Assembly: GCA_021292105.1 (NCBI GenBank)
Contig: CM037857.1
Coordinates: 36,185,581 to 36,249,580 of the forward strand
Reading direction: 5' to 3'
Origin: Anadara kagoshimensis
Lineage: Eukaryota > Mollusca > Bivalvia > Arcoida > Arcidae
Length of the DNA: 64,000 nucleotides
Positions 28,501 to 43,500 of this stretch are shown piece by piece; positions within the stretch are counted from its first letter, which is position 1, and each line of letters starts with the position of its first letter. Both the position numbers and the translations under genes were made by a program. The notes beneath the pieces are model-generated. The model saw nothing but the letters and a program-made list of their open reading frames with translations. It was not told the DNA's origin and searched no databases.

Positions 28501-31500
28501 TTGATTTCGATACACTAGTAATTCTTGTATATTACTTGCACTCACTATCATAATCCAACCAAGTGAAAATCGAGTACTTCATCATTTTGAAATTACGATT
28601 CACATGAAAATGAACTGACTAGAAAAATTTTCGATTTACAGTATAGATCTATTATCTACAATTATAATTTTCACAAATTTCCAATTAAATTGTTTTTGTT
28701 TTTGAAGCCAGATGGAAGTGCGAGTTCTGAGTTTTTGGCTGACCTTGGCTACGTACATACCAAACCTACCAAAAGTTCCTCCAATTTAGAGAGGATGCTA
28801 TATTTGCTCCTGGTATTATCCCAGAGGATATTCCAATTCCTCCTTCAATGAAAGGTAATTAAGCTAAGTTTCTAAGTCACCGTGATTGGTTCTTTAATTG
28901 ATATTCTAAATGTCCAAAAAAGAGTTTGCAATGTTTTCCAATAATTTTTAATTAGGTAATTTTATGCTTCGCCATTTCATGATATATTTTACGATATACC
29001 ATGGGTAGATGTTGATTATTTCTTAATGTTAAACATTTTACATTAATGCATAATAACAAAATACTGGCCTTTGATTATAATTAAGAAATAATCAACATTT
29101 ACCAGTGGTATACCACGGGTAAATGTTGATCATTTCAATTCTAACATGACTTGGATGAAAAAATTTAAATCAACATTGCGAACTCTTTCTGCGGAAGTAA
29201 ATTTTACTATCTATTGAAACAATTCGGCTGTTGAGATTACCTCCATTGAAATAAATGATTTTATAAATGAAAATTACGTCATAACCATTGTTCGCGACAC
29301 AAAGCATTATGTCATAAGATACGCAAGGAGTACCTCATTAAAATGGAACAGCGATGGGTATACCTATTGTTATACAACAGCTAACTCTCTTTATGTTTCA
29401 TATGAAGGAAACGCAGGTCATGTTAGAATCGACAGTATACCATGTAGATGTTGATTATTTTTAATTTTTAAACATTTGAAACTAAAGCATAATAACACAA
29501 TACTGACCCTAGATGATAATGTATGCCATATTTCCGATTCATTCACCATTGTTTTACGTTATAGATCTTATCATGGCTCGTTTAGATTCCATGAGAGCCA
29601 CTGACCAGTTGGTCGTAAAATGTGCCACAGTACTTGGTAAATGCTTTACACGGGACATGCTAGAAACTGTGCTTCCGAAAGTTCAAAGAGTGAAAGCAAG
29701 AAAATCATTTAAAAGATTACACGAAGGTGGAATTCTTGAATGTGCAACTGTTCCAAGTATGCGCCACAAGCAGTCATCCAGCTTTCGACGAGACAGTTTG
29801 CTCCGTGAGGGTTGTTATTGCTCACGAGTAGATATTGGCATAGGTGAAAATGTTTGTGATAATATGAGGTTCAAAAACCTGCTGTTGAGAGATACCGCGT
29901 ATGAAATTTTGATGGAAAGTCAAAGAAAAGAGCTTCATGAAAAAGCAGCACAATATTTAGAGAAACAGGCGGACGAATTCCGAAACAACTTACCATATTT
30001 TTTACTGGAAAGAGATCCACCGTCAAGCCAAGAAGCACGCCAGGTTACAGGTAACATAACGTCAAAGAACTATTATTATAGTGATGATTCATTTGTTAAT
30101 AAAGCATTATTAAACCATATTTAAACATGGACCCATCTGATAAATAGTTTAAATTGTCATCTTATTTAAAGTTGTCGTTTTGTTTATTCATTTCGAGGCA
30201 TCAGATCCACTTCAGGAGAAAGCATGATTACAAAAAATAGAACTGTGCTTTTGTAAATGAAAATGCCATTAAATTGAAAGAAAATGAAATAAATTGACGC
30301 AAAAAGAAAAAAGGTAAAATTTAGAGTATTGAAATGACCATATTTGAAAAGTAGCGCGTTATCAAGTATCTCTTTTCATCTCAATTTGATATTCAGAGCT
30401 TCGCAATAGTTAGGTAACAAAGTTTAATACAGGAAATTTGAGTCTCTCCATGTGAATAATTCTTTAATTTGATTACTACAATATCCGTTGCATAAGAGTT
30501 ATAAATATTACATATCTTGTGTTTGCTTCTGTTTTCAGTTATAGTCTTTCTTATAAAAGTAGTTTATTTTGCAGTTTCAGTAAGAAGACCGTTCTATATG
30601 TCTAACAGAATAATGGATAATCCAGATAAACAGGCCGAAAGATACATCAGACGACGCAGAAGAAGACGGGCAATTGTCACTACTAATGAGTAATGTTTCT
30701 GATAAATTATTTCAACTACGATACATAGATATGCTTTCAGATAAATTATTTCAACTACGACACATAGATATGCGTGGCATTTGATACTGTCTGTCTTTCA
30801 ATTTCCCATTGATAAGTTTGATGTTTCTGTGTCCGGGGTTGCCCTGGATATATTTTACGTACCATTAATCAATGTTCCTTTCACACAATTTTGATTACAC
30901 GCTGGGCGGGTGTAGCTAACTAAACAGGAGGTGCTTACCCTTCCGGAGCACCCGGCCTCACTTCCCGTGTCTAACTTGACTTGTCAGTTGTCAGTTTTTA
31001 CTTTGCTCCTGGATTGTGTTTCGGACATGGATTACTATGTTTGTTTTAATCATCTATCTGTAGAATATTGTTGGTCATTAATATTAATATTAATGTTTCG
31101 GCCACAACACTTCATATTGAGGTTTAGGAGTAAATGTTTAAAATCAAACATTTAAGTTCAATTTCTGACAATACTGATCAAAAGAAGTTATAATTGTTTT
31201 AATCATTCATTTTATACCGTGGCTTGAAGTTTAGAATAAGATTTCAGTAATTTACAGGATACTGTAAACTTGAAAATCAGCGCTATCTTTATAAAGTTGA
31301 TCACTTCATCAGAAATATACGTTTTTCATAGTCTTTATATCGATATCTAACATTTGCGCCTCCTGTAGTGAAAAATAAATTAATTTTGCATGTTTAACTA
31401 ATATATTTTCATCAATATGTACTATGGAGTATACATTTTTTATGTAATATGTAAATTATTAATGTGCATTTCAAAATTTACATAACAATATTTATATGTA

Positions 31501-34500
31501 TATGTACGTACTTTCTATTTTAACGATTGTTTTGTTGGTGGATTTTGTATGTGGAACTATTATTTTTCAGCAATATATGCAAATGAACGGCTCCATATAT
31601 TGTGTAAACTTTAAATACATTGTAGTTTATAACAGTATGCCTTGCAAATGCAAAATATAAACACAATATCGATATCGAAGATGTACAGCTACTTCCTGGA
31701 CTTGACAAAGTATTTCTATAAATTTGTTTTTTTATGTACACAAATAATACGACATTGGATCACATGGATTCCATGTGTCAAACACATTTTAGATATTTCA
31801 ATGATATATTATAATTTTATATTTTAGGGTGATTGGGCCAATGCTTCGAAAGCTTCTTGAAGCGATCACCAATGACAATGCAACAGAGATGTTATTGAAA
31901 GATCTACTACCACTTTACAACGATATCATATTCCACTGGAAATCTGCCAACAGAATGTTGCACGTTATTGGACTATTATTAGAAGCCATTTCTGTTGCAC
32001 TTGCTATTAGAAACACTGCAATGGTAAAAATATAAGTCGATCAAATTGAATATTTATTCATTTCAAATTTGGCATCAAGTTTGATAATGTTGACCAATAA
32101 ACTATTTAATATTTTTAATAACAATGTTTGTTTTTAAACGCCCAAACTTTAGTTTTATTGGATCAATAGAGAAAAGCTATAATTTTTATTGAACAGCTAG
32201 AGCCATGCAATTTTATATAGATTCCAAATGCAAATTTCTACTACATCTTACCTTAAAATATTTAACGGCATGAAGAAAGTGTAGAGTCTTTCTTTCTCGC
32301 TTGTATTGATAGACATTTTTATAATCTTATTGCAATGCACTATGCCGTTACTTATAGACAATATTTTAATTGTCAAATTTGATGGCAATGTCTACAGACA
32401 AAATATTTCGACTGCTATTGGTTATTGGCAGTGTACTACTCCAAGCGTAAATCTAATCAGCCACTTTTCTGCATTTTGACTGAAAACGCCGGATAGAATC
32501 GATTACGCTCTAGCTACGGAGGTGGGTGGGTCATAATTTATAACCCTGAGTATTGGCCTGACGTATTTTAAACAAAGTGTCTTAAAGTTAACGAGACATT
32601 GTTCATTGTGCATATTTTTTTTTCTTATCTCGTTTATGTTTCTTTTATTAACATTTATTTTTGTTATACGTTTTGGTTCCTATTGCCTATTGTATTGTGA
32701 GTTTTTTTTAGTTTTACTATTGTCATGTAGGTAATCATTTTCATATGTTGTTTTCGCTTCTTTTTAGAAGTATTATAACCAGAAATATCATATTTTTTCT
32801 GTTGTTGTTGTTGTTATTATGAATCGTCTTGTTTTAAAATCCAAGATATTACAGTTATACTGTATGACGTAAATACCACCTTGTTATTGAACGCTCTTTT
32901 GCTTTTAAATAGGCCACAAACATGATCAATGAAGTACAGTCGGTGTTTGAATCATTAACCCTGCCAGAAAGTGAATACTTTGATACGGATGCAAAACTTG
33001 TGTTTGAAGCAAAACTAAAGAGATTAAAAGCAAAGGTATGATAAATCAATATTTGTAAAAAGTAAAATGTTTTCTTATTCCCAATTAGGATGATTTTTTA
33101 AATCAATTTTCTGACCCCTCAACAAAAATGTTTATACTTATTAACTATTAATACAAATGTATTGTACAAATGCGTGTCTGTTGTACTCACATGATACTTT
33201 TGTATATTAAAAATGACAAATTGCATTTTCATGCTGAGATTTTTCATTATCCATTTCTTCCATCAGACTACCATGTATAAAAACTGAAATTTTACACATT
33301 TACACACACGTGTGGTTTCTGTTGTTATATATGGAACAGACCAATTTTTTTATTATGGCGAGATTTCTTCATAGTCATTTCTTCCTTCAGACTGTCCTTT
33401 GTCTCACAACGACAACGTTTTACTCACGGTGTTTGTTTTAAATTCTGTTGCAGACGCATTATTTATCAGATGAGGGTGAAACAGCTTTCAAATACATGAG
33501 CGAAGCAATGACATTATTAGGATTAAAAGAAGCATCAGATACATACAACGACAGAAATCTGCTCAGGCGTGAAAGAATCAAATTATTCTTTATCAGATTA
33601 TCAACAAAAGAACGGAAGTAAGTTATCCATTCATACTGTATGTATACTAGTAACAGGAGTGAACATAGAAATATGCAGTTAAAACCTGATGCTCATAAAT
33701 CTATAACAAGTAACACCACAAACGCATGAAAAAAGAATACACAACGACACATTTCGAATCGCTGATTTTGCCAGACACTAGATGAATTTAGGTGAAATTA
33801 CGTAATATGTAGCTAAAACATGTACTTAGCTATAGCCAAAACAACTATAGCCATCTTAAATAGCCAATGAAGTCATATAGGAAGACGTGCGACAGAAAAC
33901 ATCGGATACAATAGTACTAATACATGTCTAAATCACAATCCAGAAGCAAAGGTAAAAACTTTGAAACTGACAAGTTTGGTTTAACACGTGAACTTCCAGC
34001 AGGGAAGTGATGCTCCAGCGTATTGAAGGGTAAGTATAACCTGATTAGCTAGCTACACCTGCGACGTGTATAATCAAAATTGCAAGTGAAAGGAACATGG
34101 AACTATGAGACTTCAAATATATACAGTGCAATCCTGGACACAGAAACGTCAAACTTATCAACAATACTGTGGTGACGGCCATAAAAATTGTAGTGTGAAC
34201 AAGCTCTACCATAGCGTATTGGGAAATAAATACACCATAAACAAAAGACGCCGGTATATTGCTGGATAGAAAAGAAATACTGACAATAGAAAAATTGAAG
34301 TCATCACGTTTGTCATACATGTTTGAACGTAGCCTTTGAACAAATTGAAGAACAAATTGGGCGTTAGAATATGGCATCAAATGGCGTTGTAAACTGATCG
34401 AATGGCTATGAAATAAAATCAAAATTGATCTTTTCCTTTTTATAGAGAGATTACCAGGAAGACTATAGAACAGGGATATTGTTTGGATGAGCTATATCGA

Positions 34501-37500
34501 ATGGACAAGAAAAGAGGAAACGAAATTGGAATGGAAATAAATGCGTTACAGCAACTTAAGAAAGTCTACGGGAGACCTTGTCATCTACATCAGGTAAAAA
34601 CTAAACATAAACAGGATATTTATACCCCCGCTTAAAAAGTGGGGGGTATATAGTGATAGGGGTGTCCGTCCGTGTGTCCGTCCGTCCTTCCGTTACACCT
34701 TAGAGTACCTATCTCTTATCCGCAACTCCTCCTAAACCCTTCAATGGATTTTCATGAAACTTTCACACAATCTTTGTGATAATGTAGATGTGCACCTCTT
34801 ATTTAAAAATTTGATCCGATGGGTTTTTGGGAGCGGGGGTTTTTTGTGAGCTTGTGGCTCACAATTTTTCTAGTTTTGTCATATGTTCACCCACAAAATC
34901 TGGACTAAAAACAGTTTGGAGGTAACACATCACAAATGCTTATCGTATTTTTGGTTTAAAGATAAAATGTTTTAAATTGTTGTCTATTGAATTAAGATAA
35001 GTCTGCTGACCAGTACATGAATATGTTTCACGAAGAAAAGATATGTGTTCGTTGAAATAAGATTAATAAATATGAAACACAATTTCATTTTTTTCCTCTT
35101 TTTTGCTCAGCGTAATGATTTAAATATTAGACTTAAGGAGGCTCGAGTGAAATAAATTTTAGGAGCGAGTCGCTAGACTGGTCCCCGTCACCAAACATGA
35201 TGACGTAAAACGTTTTTTGTTATCTACTATTTTAATCAGTAAATAAATCACACATACGTGTTAATATTCTGATATATATTCAAAAGCATATGTAAAGATG
35301 TAATTACAGCTTTATTTAAAATAACGGTGATAACGTCACATGCGTGTACGACATATGACGTTTTACGGCATTCATACATCAAAGCAGCAGCTAACCTAGA
35401 CATAAGAAAGAAAAATACAATTAAATACAAAACCAAAATGCCAAAAATCACAAGGAATGGTACTTAAAATCTATTTAATCATACGTTTATGCTACATCGG
35501 ATTTATCTACCGCGATTTTCCTTGTAATGTCGACATCAGTGACATCAAAACGCACCGACCGTCGAAGGTCACAACTCCGTCATCTTGCTCGGTACAGGCC
35601 GAGTGTTAAACTTACGCTAGTCAGTCAGCTAACACTGAACGAGGTATGCAGACAAACAAATTTAGTAAGACATCCGTTTTATTAGATATTTACTTGTGTC
35701 TGTGACGTCTAACATTTTGGGGTCACAGCCAGTGATGTTTGTTGTTTTGTACTGAAATAGTTACTATGAGATGTGTCCTGTTTCACCTGCATCGTGTGTG
35801 TTTTTAAATTTTATTTTCATTGCAACATCAATGGAAGTTGGCTGACTTATGGGTGGATATGAGGATGGAGATTGGTTTATTCAAAGTCATTCAATATAAA
35901 TGGACCAGATTCATTTAAAAAACAATGTATTGGATCTAAACTCCTTTTCTATATTTATTGATATTTTGTTTTAAAATTTATAATAAATCTAGACCTTAAC
36001 ATTAATTTAAAAAAATAAGAGAAATGTGGCAAGTGATTACCTCTCTACAAGTAGAGCAATGGTTTATAGAGTATAGGAAGCCTCCAGATCAAATCCCTCT
36101 CTGACTCTCTTAATGTTTTCACTGTTGACATGCTTGCCAAATATAACCAGAAAATAAGGAACATCTGTGTTCTACTTTTCGTGACCATTGCATGGAATGA
36201 ATGATTCCTCCTACCGCAGAACAGAATAAACTAGCCCTAGATATAAGAGGGAAGTGATTAAAGTACAAGCCTTGAGTAAAATCAAAATTTTGAATTTGTC
36301 TTAGTGATTTATTTCATATTAGTGAATGTTTTAAAAACTGATTTTTAATAAACTACAAAAGTCTACAAAGATGACGACTACAAAAAGTGTGATTTCTTGA
36401 TGAGGGAATTCAGGGTAAGCAAAGCCAAGTAATCAGATGCTGATTTATGTATGAAAAAGATATAATCTTGACTGCGAAGCCAAGTTACAAAGTAATACAT
36501 GTATTGGTAAATTAAAATTAACTATATAATCTAATTTTCACATGACAGCTCAGTTTCTCTAAGCAATGTTAATATTATATTCCCCCACTCTATAAGCAAT
36601 GGGGGTTGGGTCAGGGTGCGTGGGGTCTTGAAATGCTGACTAGGCATGATCAAGAACTGAATGAAGGTAGTGAATTGAACCAAGCAATCAGAAGATGAAC
36701 ACTGACCCACAGTGACATTATATAGAACCCTCGGTCACTGCAACATGTATATTGCATGGGTTTAAAAATCAACAACTTATTTAGCTGGCAACACCTCAAT
36801 ATAAGTGACATAACCTAACCCAGATGGCCAATTGGACCAATCTAAGCAATAACTGGTTAAACTCTCTTAATAACTTTGAATAAATGGCAACAAATTTACA
36901 TATTTATTGCAAATCTGATATTTAATCACAACTGCAGTTTTTACATTTTAACAAATGATCTCTCACTATCCACACATGTGTAAAGTACAATGCTTTGAAA
37001 CGTATATGTGTATCTCTTATCCACATGCATTGCTTTAATTCTAAAATATACACTTGTCATGCCTCCTCAAAAAAACACACATAAATTGTCTATACATTAA
37101 TGAAAGTATGACAATTAAAAATTGTCATCAAACTCCTATAAACACGATCAACTATCCCTGTATTGTAATATATTTGCATATCAAAGTATCATATATATAT
37201 AATATGTGACAAGTCCATTCATATGATGTGAAGTTATTTCAGAAACTACAGTTGGTCTGCTGCTTTGTTTATATTCATGAAATGGCAGATGAAATCCTGT
37301 TATACCTAAAAAATAAAAGAAAATACTTTATAAGAATTGTGTCAATTTGTGACAAAATATAAGTAAAAAGATTACACACACCCAAATTAAAACATATATT
37401 TTACCGCTAAATTGAATTGTAAGTATACAATTATGTGTACTAGTAATTAACATAAGAAATATCAGTATTGTAGTCATTACTAGTGGGTGAGGTCATCCTG

Positions 37501-40500
37501 GTCCAGGCCTTGAAAAAGGGCCCATGTTTTCAATTATTTCAAAATATATAAACAAGAAAGAGTTGAAATTGGATTTATTCAAAACTTAACTTAGGCTAAA
37601 ATATGGGTCAGTGTTGGTCAACAGACAGTATTATTATGAGACAAAAATATTATTTTGGGGTCAATCCACAAGAACTGAACACTGAATATACTGGTACATA
37701 TAAAACACATCATAATTGTCACCAAAATAAACTAGTACTGGAGAAAAAATGTACTTTATGCTGTCTTGAATGCATTGATGTACACATAGATTGTTTAAAA
37801 CATATACAATATTATATAAATTCACACATTTAGCAGAGCTCTGTTTACATATTAAGTATTACATATTGAGTATTTACACTTTGTATGATAGCACTTATCC
37901 ATGAATCTCAAAAAGTCAAAATCTTGTTCTTGGACCTTACTGATTTCTTAGTTACATACAACAGGAGGGAGGACACACCTGAAAAACCACTTCCTCACCA
38001 AGTGCCTTGACTGAGTATCGAACCCCACCCTCCCTGGTGAAAAGCGGGCACTTTTTCACAAGGCTAAAAGGTTCGAACCACAAAGCCTGGCAGTAAATCA
38101 CTCGATTATATCTACTATATACAACACAACAACATCAAGACTTGCTCAGTCCTGCTACATAATACATGCACATGTAAATTTCCTAAAATTATATACAATG
38201 ACTATTGACTAACATGGTTAACTGCTGACCATTATCTTTCTATACCTATTAACAGTTTATTTAGTATTGTGGCAGACCAGACTCTATATATGTGGCCAGG
38301 TAGCTCAATGGGTGGAGCGTTCCACTAGTACATGTATTGGGAAGATCCTAGGTTCCAGTCTCGGTTTGGCTGCTACATTTTCCCTTTTCAGCTTTCCTCT
38401 TACATTTGGGGGCTCGTCCGACTCTGGGAAGTGACAGACAAACAGGTTGGAACCTGGTGCCTGGTTTCGATTCAATGGAGTTGAATCCCAAAAAGGAAGG
38501 TAGGAATGTGGCAGACAGGACTTGATAATTTGCCGGGTAGCTCAGTAGGTAGACGCTACCGCTAGTATTTGTAAGGTACCAGGTTCGAGTCCTGGTTTGG
38601 CTGTTGCATTTTTTCCATTTCCTTTTACAGTATTTTAACCAAACTAACCCCCCCCCTCATCCATGGAATATTGGGTGAAAAGTATTCTATGCACAGCATA
38701 ATCATTTTAAGTAATTTTAATTTCCTCTGATATATTTAACAATGGAATTAAATCATCCCGGACACATTTTAACACCCAACTGCCTAGACCTGAAATTCAT
38801 GGCTCCGAACGGTTTTTTATGATATTGATGTTGCCGTTCAACGTTCAATATCAATATCAAAAAAGCCGTTCAGAGCCATAATTTTCAGGTCTACCCAACT
38901 GCCCGGACAAACATTTATTTTGAACACTGGTAGTCTGGACAGCACTGCACATGTTCCAAGTTGAAATGTCTAAATAATACGGGAAATGTCCCGGCGCGAA
39001 GCGCCGGGAATTTCCCGTCTATAGGTAACACGTATGTATTATGACGTCATAGAAAATTGTGGAAAATTTCTATAGACCGTACGTCCAAATCATTTGACGC
39101 CGCGCGTGCACCACTTTTTTCACTTTTCTCAAGGCCATTGAAGGGGTCAAATCGACAGGAAGTGAGCTCCATTTTGGGGGAAATCTCGCCCGTCTCGTGC
39201 ATCAGAAATGAAACCAAGAAAGGATTATCGTGAAAATAATTCATTGAAACAAGTAATAATTTAAATAGGTTGATCGAATACCAAATATTTACGTTTCTTT
39301 CGCCATTTTGGCTGATCTCGCAAGTGTAGCGTTTCAAGATTCGCGATGACGTGATTTCTTTTGATCGGGTCAAAGTTCAATTCAGATCGATAACCACTGT
39401 AAGCCAATCAGCGACCGACTTTCCCACGTGCATCAACCATGATCACACAGTATACAATGCGGGAAGATACAAAATTTGCCGATTTCAAGTTAGATAAATC
39501 GATTACCATAGTTACCTGACACAAAACTATTACGAGGTTAGCATAACCACAGTATACGACTTCTACGGTAACTCTTTTTCACATATAATTACCTAATTGA
39601 ATCAAAATTTTGAGTGCATCTGTGACCCTCGCTGAATGCAGTGTAAACAAAAATGGCGTTCGTCAGGACGGGAAAGACGTTTTCACAAACGATCGATTAT
39701 AAAGAAAAATAACAAAATGCGTTTTTCAAAAGAATTAATCAACAGTTCGTCCCAATAATCATTTTTATGAAAATACAGATACAATTTATTGAATTTATTC
39801 CGAATTCAATGTAAATATTGACAAATCCTCTTGTTTGTTTACATGTGACGTGGATATCATGATCAGCTGATCGGGCTGGACCAGGTGCTGACTAGAACTG
39901 ACTTCAACTACAATGACTGTACTAATCAAAAATCTAACACTGACATAACTGATGAGGAAACTGTACATGTTGTGCAATGAGATGGACCGCTGTCCCAAAA
40001 AGTTGTGATGAAAATAACAATAATAAAACATTCATGTTGAGTTTAGCAGCTGTAGTTGTGATCCACTTGGATAAGGTCTGAATTGAATCCTTGAAAACCT
40101 CCAGGGATGGTGACTGGACTACCGATGCTGGCAGGGGATTCCAATAATTTAGTTCTCGGATTGAATATAAAAATTTTAACTAGGGTAAAATCAACATTAC
40201 CTTCTTAAATATCCCAGACTTGGTTCTCGAACAAAAGTTGGTATAAGTGACTGAATAAATGCAAATTTCCACTCCATCATCCACATAAGCGACCATTTCA
40301 ATATAAATCTTAAAGCACCATCTTTTTAGTATATCATCCCAGAATGTTTCATTTCAATTTAGGTGAATAATGAATAATCTTGACTGGGGTAAAAAAAAAC
40401 TCCAACCCACCATCCTAGAATTAACCGTCTCGATATAAGTGAAAAAGCATTTTCAACTCTCTGGGGCTGGGGCTCTTCATGCAGTGAAACTTAAAGGGGC

Positions 40501-43500
40501 TCGGCTAAAATTAACATTATTTAGGTACAAGCCTGTCAAGTTTTAATCATATCATTTGTCAATTGCAATGGTCTGTGCTTTAGAAAATTCTCATCATGGT
40601 ACTATATGCCTGTGAATGTTGAATGTGCAAGAGGAGCTCACCCTCATACCACTGTATTAATATCGGGTTGTGGGTTAAAGGTGCTGCCTAACAGAGTCAC
40701 AGACAAACATTCCACTCCCAATTAATATAATTCTATAACCAGTCGATAACCTATCCTTTAAGCCAAATGTGGCTTGCAAAATGAGGAAGCAGTAACTCAA
40801 ACTTTGAAGTATTGTCATGTATAACACAAGTCAGGTTGGAACCAAAAACCTTCCACTCTCCAAGAGGATGCTATACCGGTGTAGCTAGCTAACAGAAGGT
40901 GCTAACCCTTCCAGAAAACTCGGTCTCACTTCCCTGGTGGAAGTTCGCGTGTTTAACCTAACTTGTCAGTTTCAAAGTTTTTTTTTACTTTACTCCCGGA
41001 TTGTGATTTGGACATGGATAAGTATGTTTGTTTTTCATTGGTATAACTGCTTCATTAATTGAATGGGACAATCTTGAACTGTGATATGATGCACATCTTG
41101 TTTTAAGAAACAGGAGTAGTTATTTATGCAATCATAAATCAGTAGATTAAATTATTCACATGGTATGGTAAAAGGTGATTTAAGATGAGAAGACATTACA
41201 ACGTGAGAATGATGTCGTGGTATGGATTAGTATATTCACTATATTGGGTAATTGAATAGCCTTTTGTGTCCCTGGAAAGATCATACCAAAACTCGGTTTT
41301 GTGTGACAGAACATGATTGAAAGAACTCGGCGGTAGTTAACGATAGTCAGTCCCACTAGTATTTGGTGTGGAAGTGCGTGGCCTAGTGGTTAAGGCGTTG
41401 GACTCAAGATTCGAAGGTCGTGGGGTCCATCCCTGAACCGGGCGATGTGTTGTGTCCTTGAGCAAGACACTTAATTTCACGTTGTTCCAGTTCACTCAGC
41501 TGAAAAATAAATGAGTACCAGCAAAATGCTAGGGGTTAACCCTGCGATGGACCAGGGTCCCATTCAGGGGAGAGTCTTGTACTCTCAGACGCTTAACGCC
41601 ACCAAAACCGGGATAAGCTCCGGCCTGATGGGCCTAATGGCTCGGGACAGACTTTAACTTTAACTAGTATTTGGTGAGACAAAACAATGTGTGCCACCTC
41701 TTTTGTGGGTGTGTGTGTGTGTGCACAACCCGATAATAAATTTGGACATTTCCCGGGATCACAGTATGTAAACTCCGGTGTACGTCTTCCGGAAGCTGGG
41801 ATCGTCGAAGCGAAGAAAAAGCCAACAGTAATGGTTCCACTGTCGTCCTGTGACAGTATATTGGCTGCTAGTAAGTTTTCTTGTATACTTTCACTGCAAC
41901 AATTACACTCAAACTGTTCGCGGGTAACAGCGGAGTTAGTTTTGAATACAGTCGGTAACATTTATTGTTTCAATTTGAAGAAAATTATTGTTAATCATTC
42001 AACTTATCAATGATATTTTCAAAGAAGTCAAATAAATTATATTTTCCGAGCATAAAGAAATGATAAATACCACATTTAATGCATTTGATTTAAGAAACCA
42101 AGTGTTAAGATCAAAGGTGACGTATCACTTTATCCCAAAACGTGACAGTTTAGAAGAAATTCTGATTTAATTTCACGCTGGTGATTCCAGATAGTGTACG
42201 CTTAGCTGATGAAAACATGAACGCCTAGCTGGGATTTTAGTGGGAAAATGTGTACGCCTAGCTGTACAGAAAATTGTACAATTTATTGCTATTTTTCACA
42301 TTTTTCTTAGATAATCGGTTGAGAAAACCCCTTCACAACTTTATGCTAATCTCAAGGATATGGTGTCATTTAATATACATTTTATTTATGAATAGATTGA
42401 TTGATTGGATACGGTTTTACGTAAAAGTTAATAATATTTCACTTATATGGAGACGTCGCCAGCTATATGTGAAGCCATAAAAATTTGACCTTTGCAGTGC
42501 GCTAAGGACAATGTGTAGGTAGAGTTCTTTACGGTGCCACGCCTGCTATGAGACGAAGGAACGAATCGAAGGAATCGGCGACTTTCATTTCTAAATGCCG
42601 AGTACATGAAGTATTTACTACCTATTTTTAAGACTTGGTCAGACCCAGGCCGAATTCCGAACCCACTCCTACACCAATCGCATTACCAACTGAACTATCG
42701 TATATATATTGAAAAGAGCGTGTTGTTGGTAGTAGCAGAACCTATTAATCATTCCTTTCTTTTTAAATCAATCGACAAAAATAAAATAAAATAACAGATT
42801 ATAGATAAATAAACAGGGGACCAAGGACCTTAACGTTCACCTCAGGATATGTCATATCTCGTGTAGAAAGTCAATGGACAATCACATAAATTACAGGGAC
42901 TGTTTTAGTTTTCAAGAGATGGGACCTAATGTAAGGATATTTCCAAATTTATTATTACTTATCCTAAAATGCTACCGCATACTTCTAAATATTTAAGGTC
43001 TAGCTACAATAAATGTATATACAGCTATTAAAAAGCACAAAGGCAAAAAACTAAGCCCTTTCAGTATACTTGTATTCTTACACATCTATGACCTTGACCT
43101 TTGATCCAATGAACTTCATCATTGTAGATAACGCCAATGCCATACTTATACAGGATATTTTGTGACGTCGTAGCAGACGTTTTAATCGCAAAGGCCCTGA
43201 TTATCTGTAATGAAAATTATCCCCCCTTTTTAAATGACATTAATTACGGTGTAACAAGAAAATGCTCCCTAAACAAAGTAAATACCACAAAATTTTAAAG
43301 GGGGATTTTTTATTATTATAATTTTAAAAATAAGTTCAAGCCCCCTTTGTGGAATTTACTGAAAATACGAGATTTTCAAATTATCTGGGAACCAAGCATA
43401 TAAATGTTCAGAAACAAATACTCCATATCTTGAACGGTTGTAAATCATTGAATTGAATGTACCCTCGGCACTTTTGGTTTTCCGATTGTGTATTTAGAAT

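Noticed and set aside
35500-35645. GC-richer segment followed by a donor-like GAG/GTATGC, as an alternative first exon
   Set aside because: No open frame and no acceptor linking it to exon 26 could be shown; left unassigned.
38531-38603. Possible functional tRNA gene (good A and B boxes)
   Set aside because: The sequence does not fold cleanly as a tRNA by eye and is part of a ~239-bp tandem with a decayed sister unit; called tRNA-like repeat instead.
39651-39712. ATG with good context (AAAAATGGCG) and a 19-codon frame
   Set aside because: No donor or downstream exon could be placed.
41593-42013. Two overlapping frames of 108-122 codons on opposite strands
   Set aside because: They span the SINE tail and the 53-bp inverted repeat; repeat-derived.
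42640-42715. Minus-strand tRNA-like segment (GATAGTTCAGTTGGTAATGC)
   Set aside because: The A box is visible, but the B box is degenerate and no element boundaries are evident; probably an old SINE fragment.
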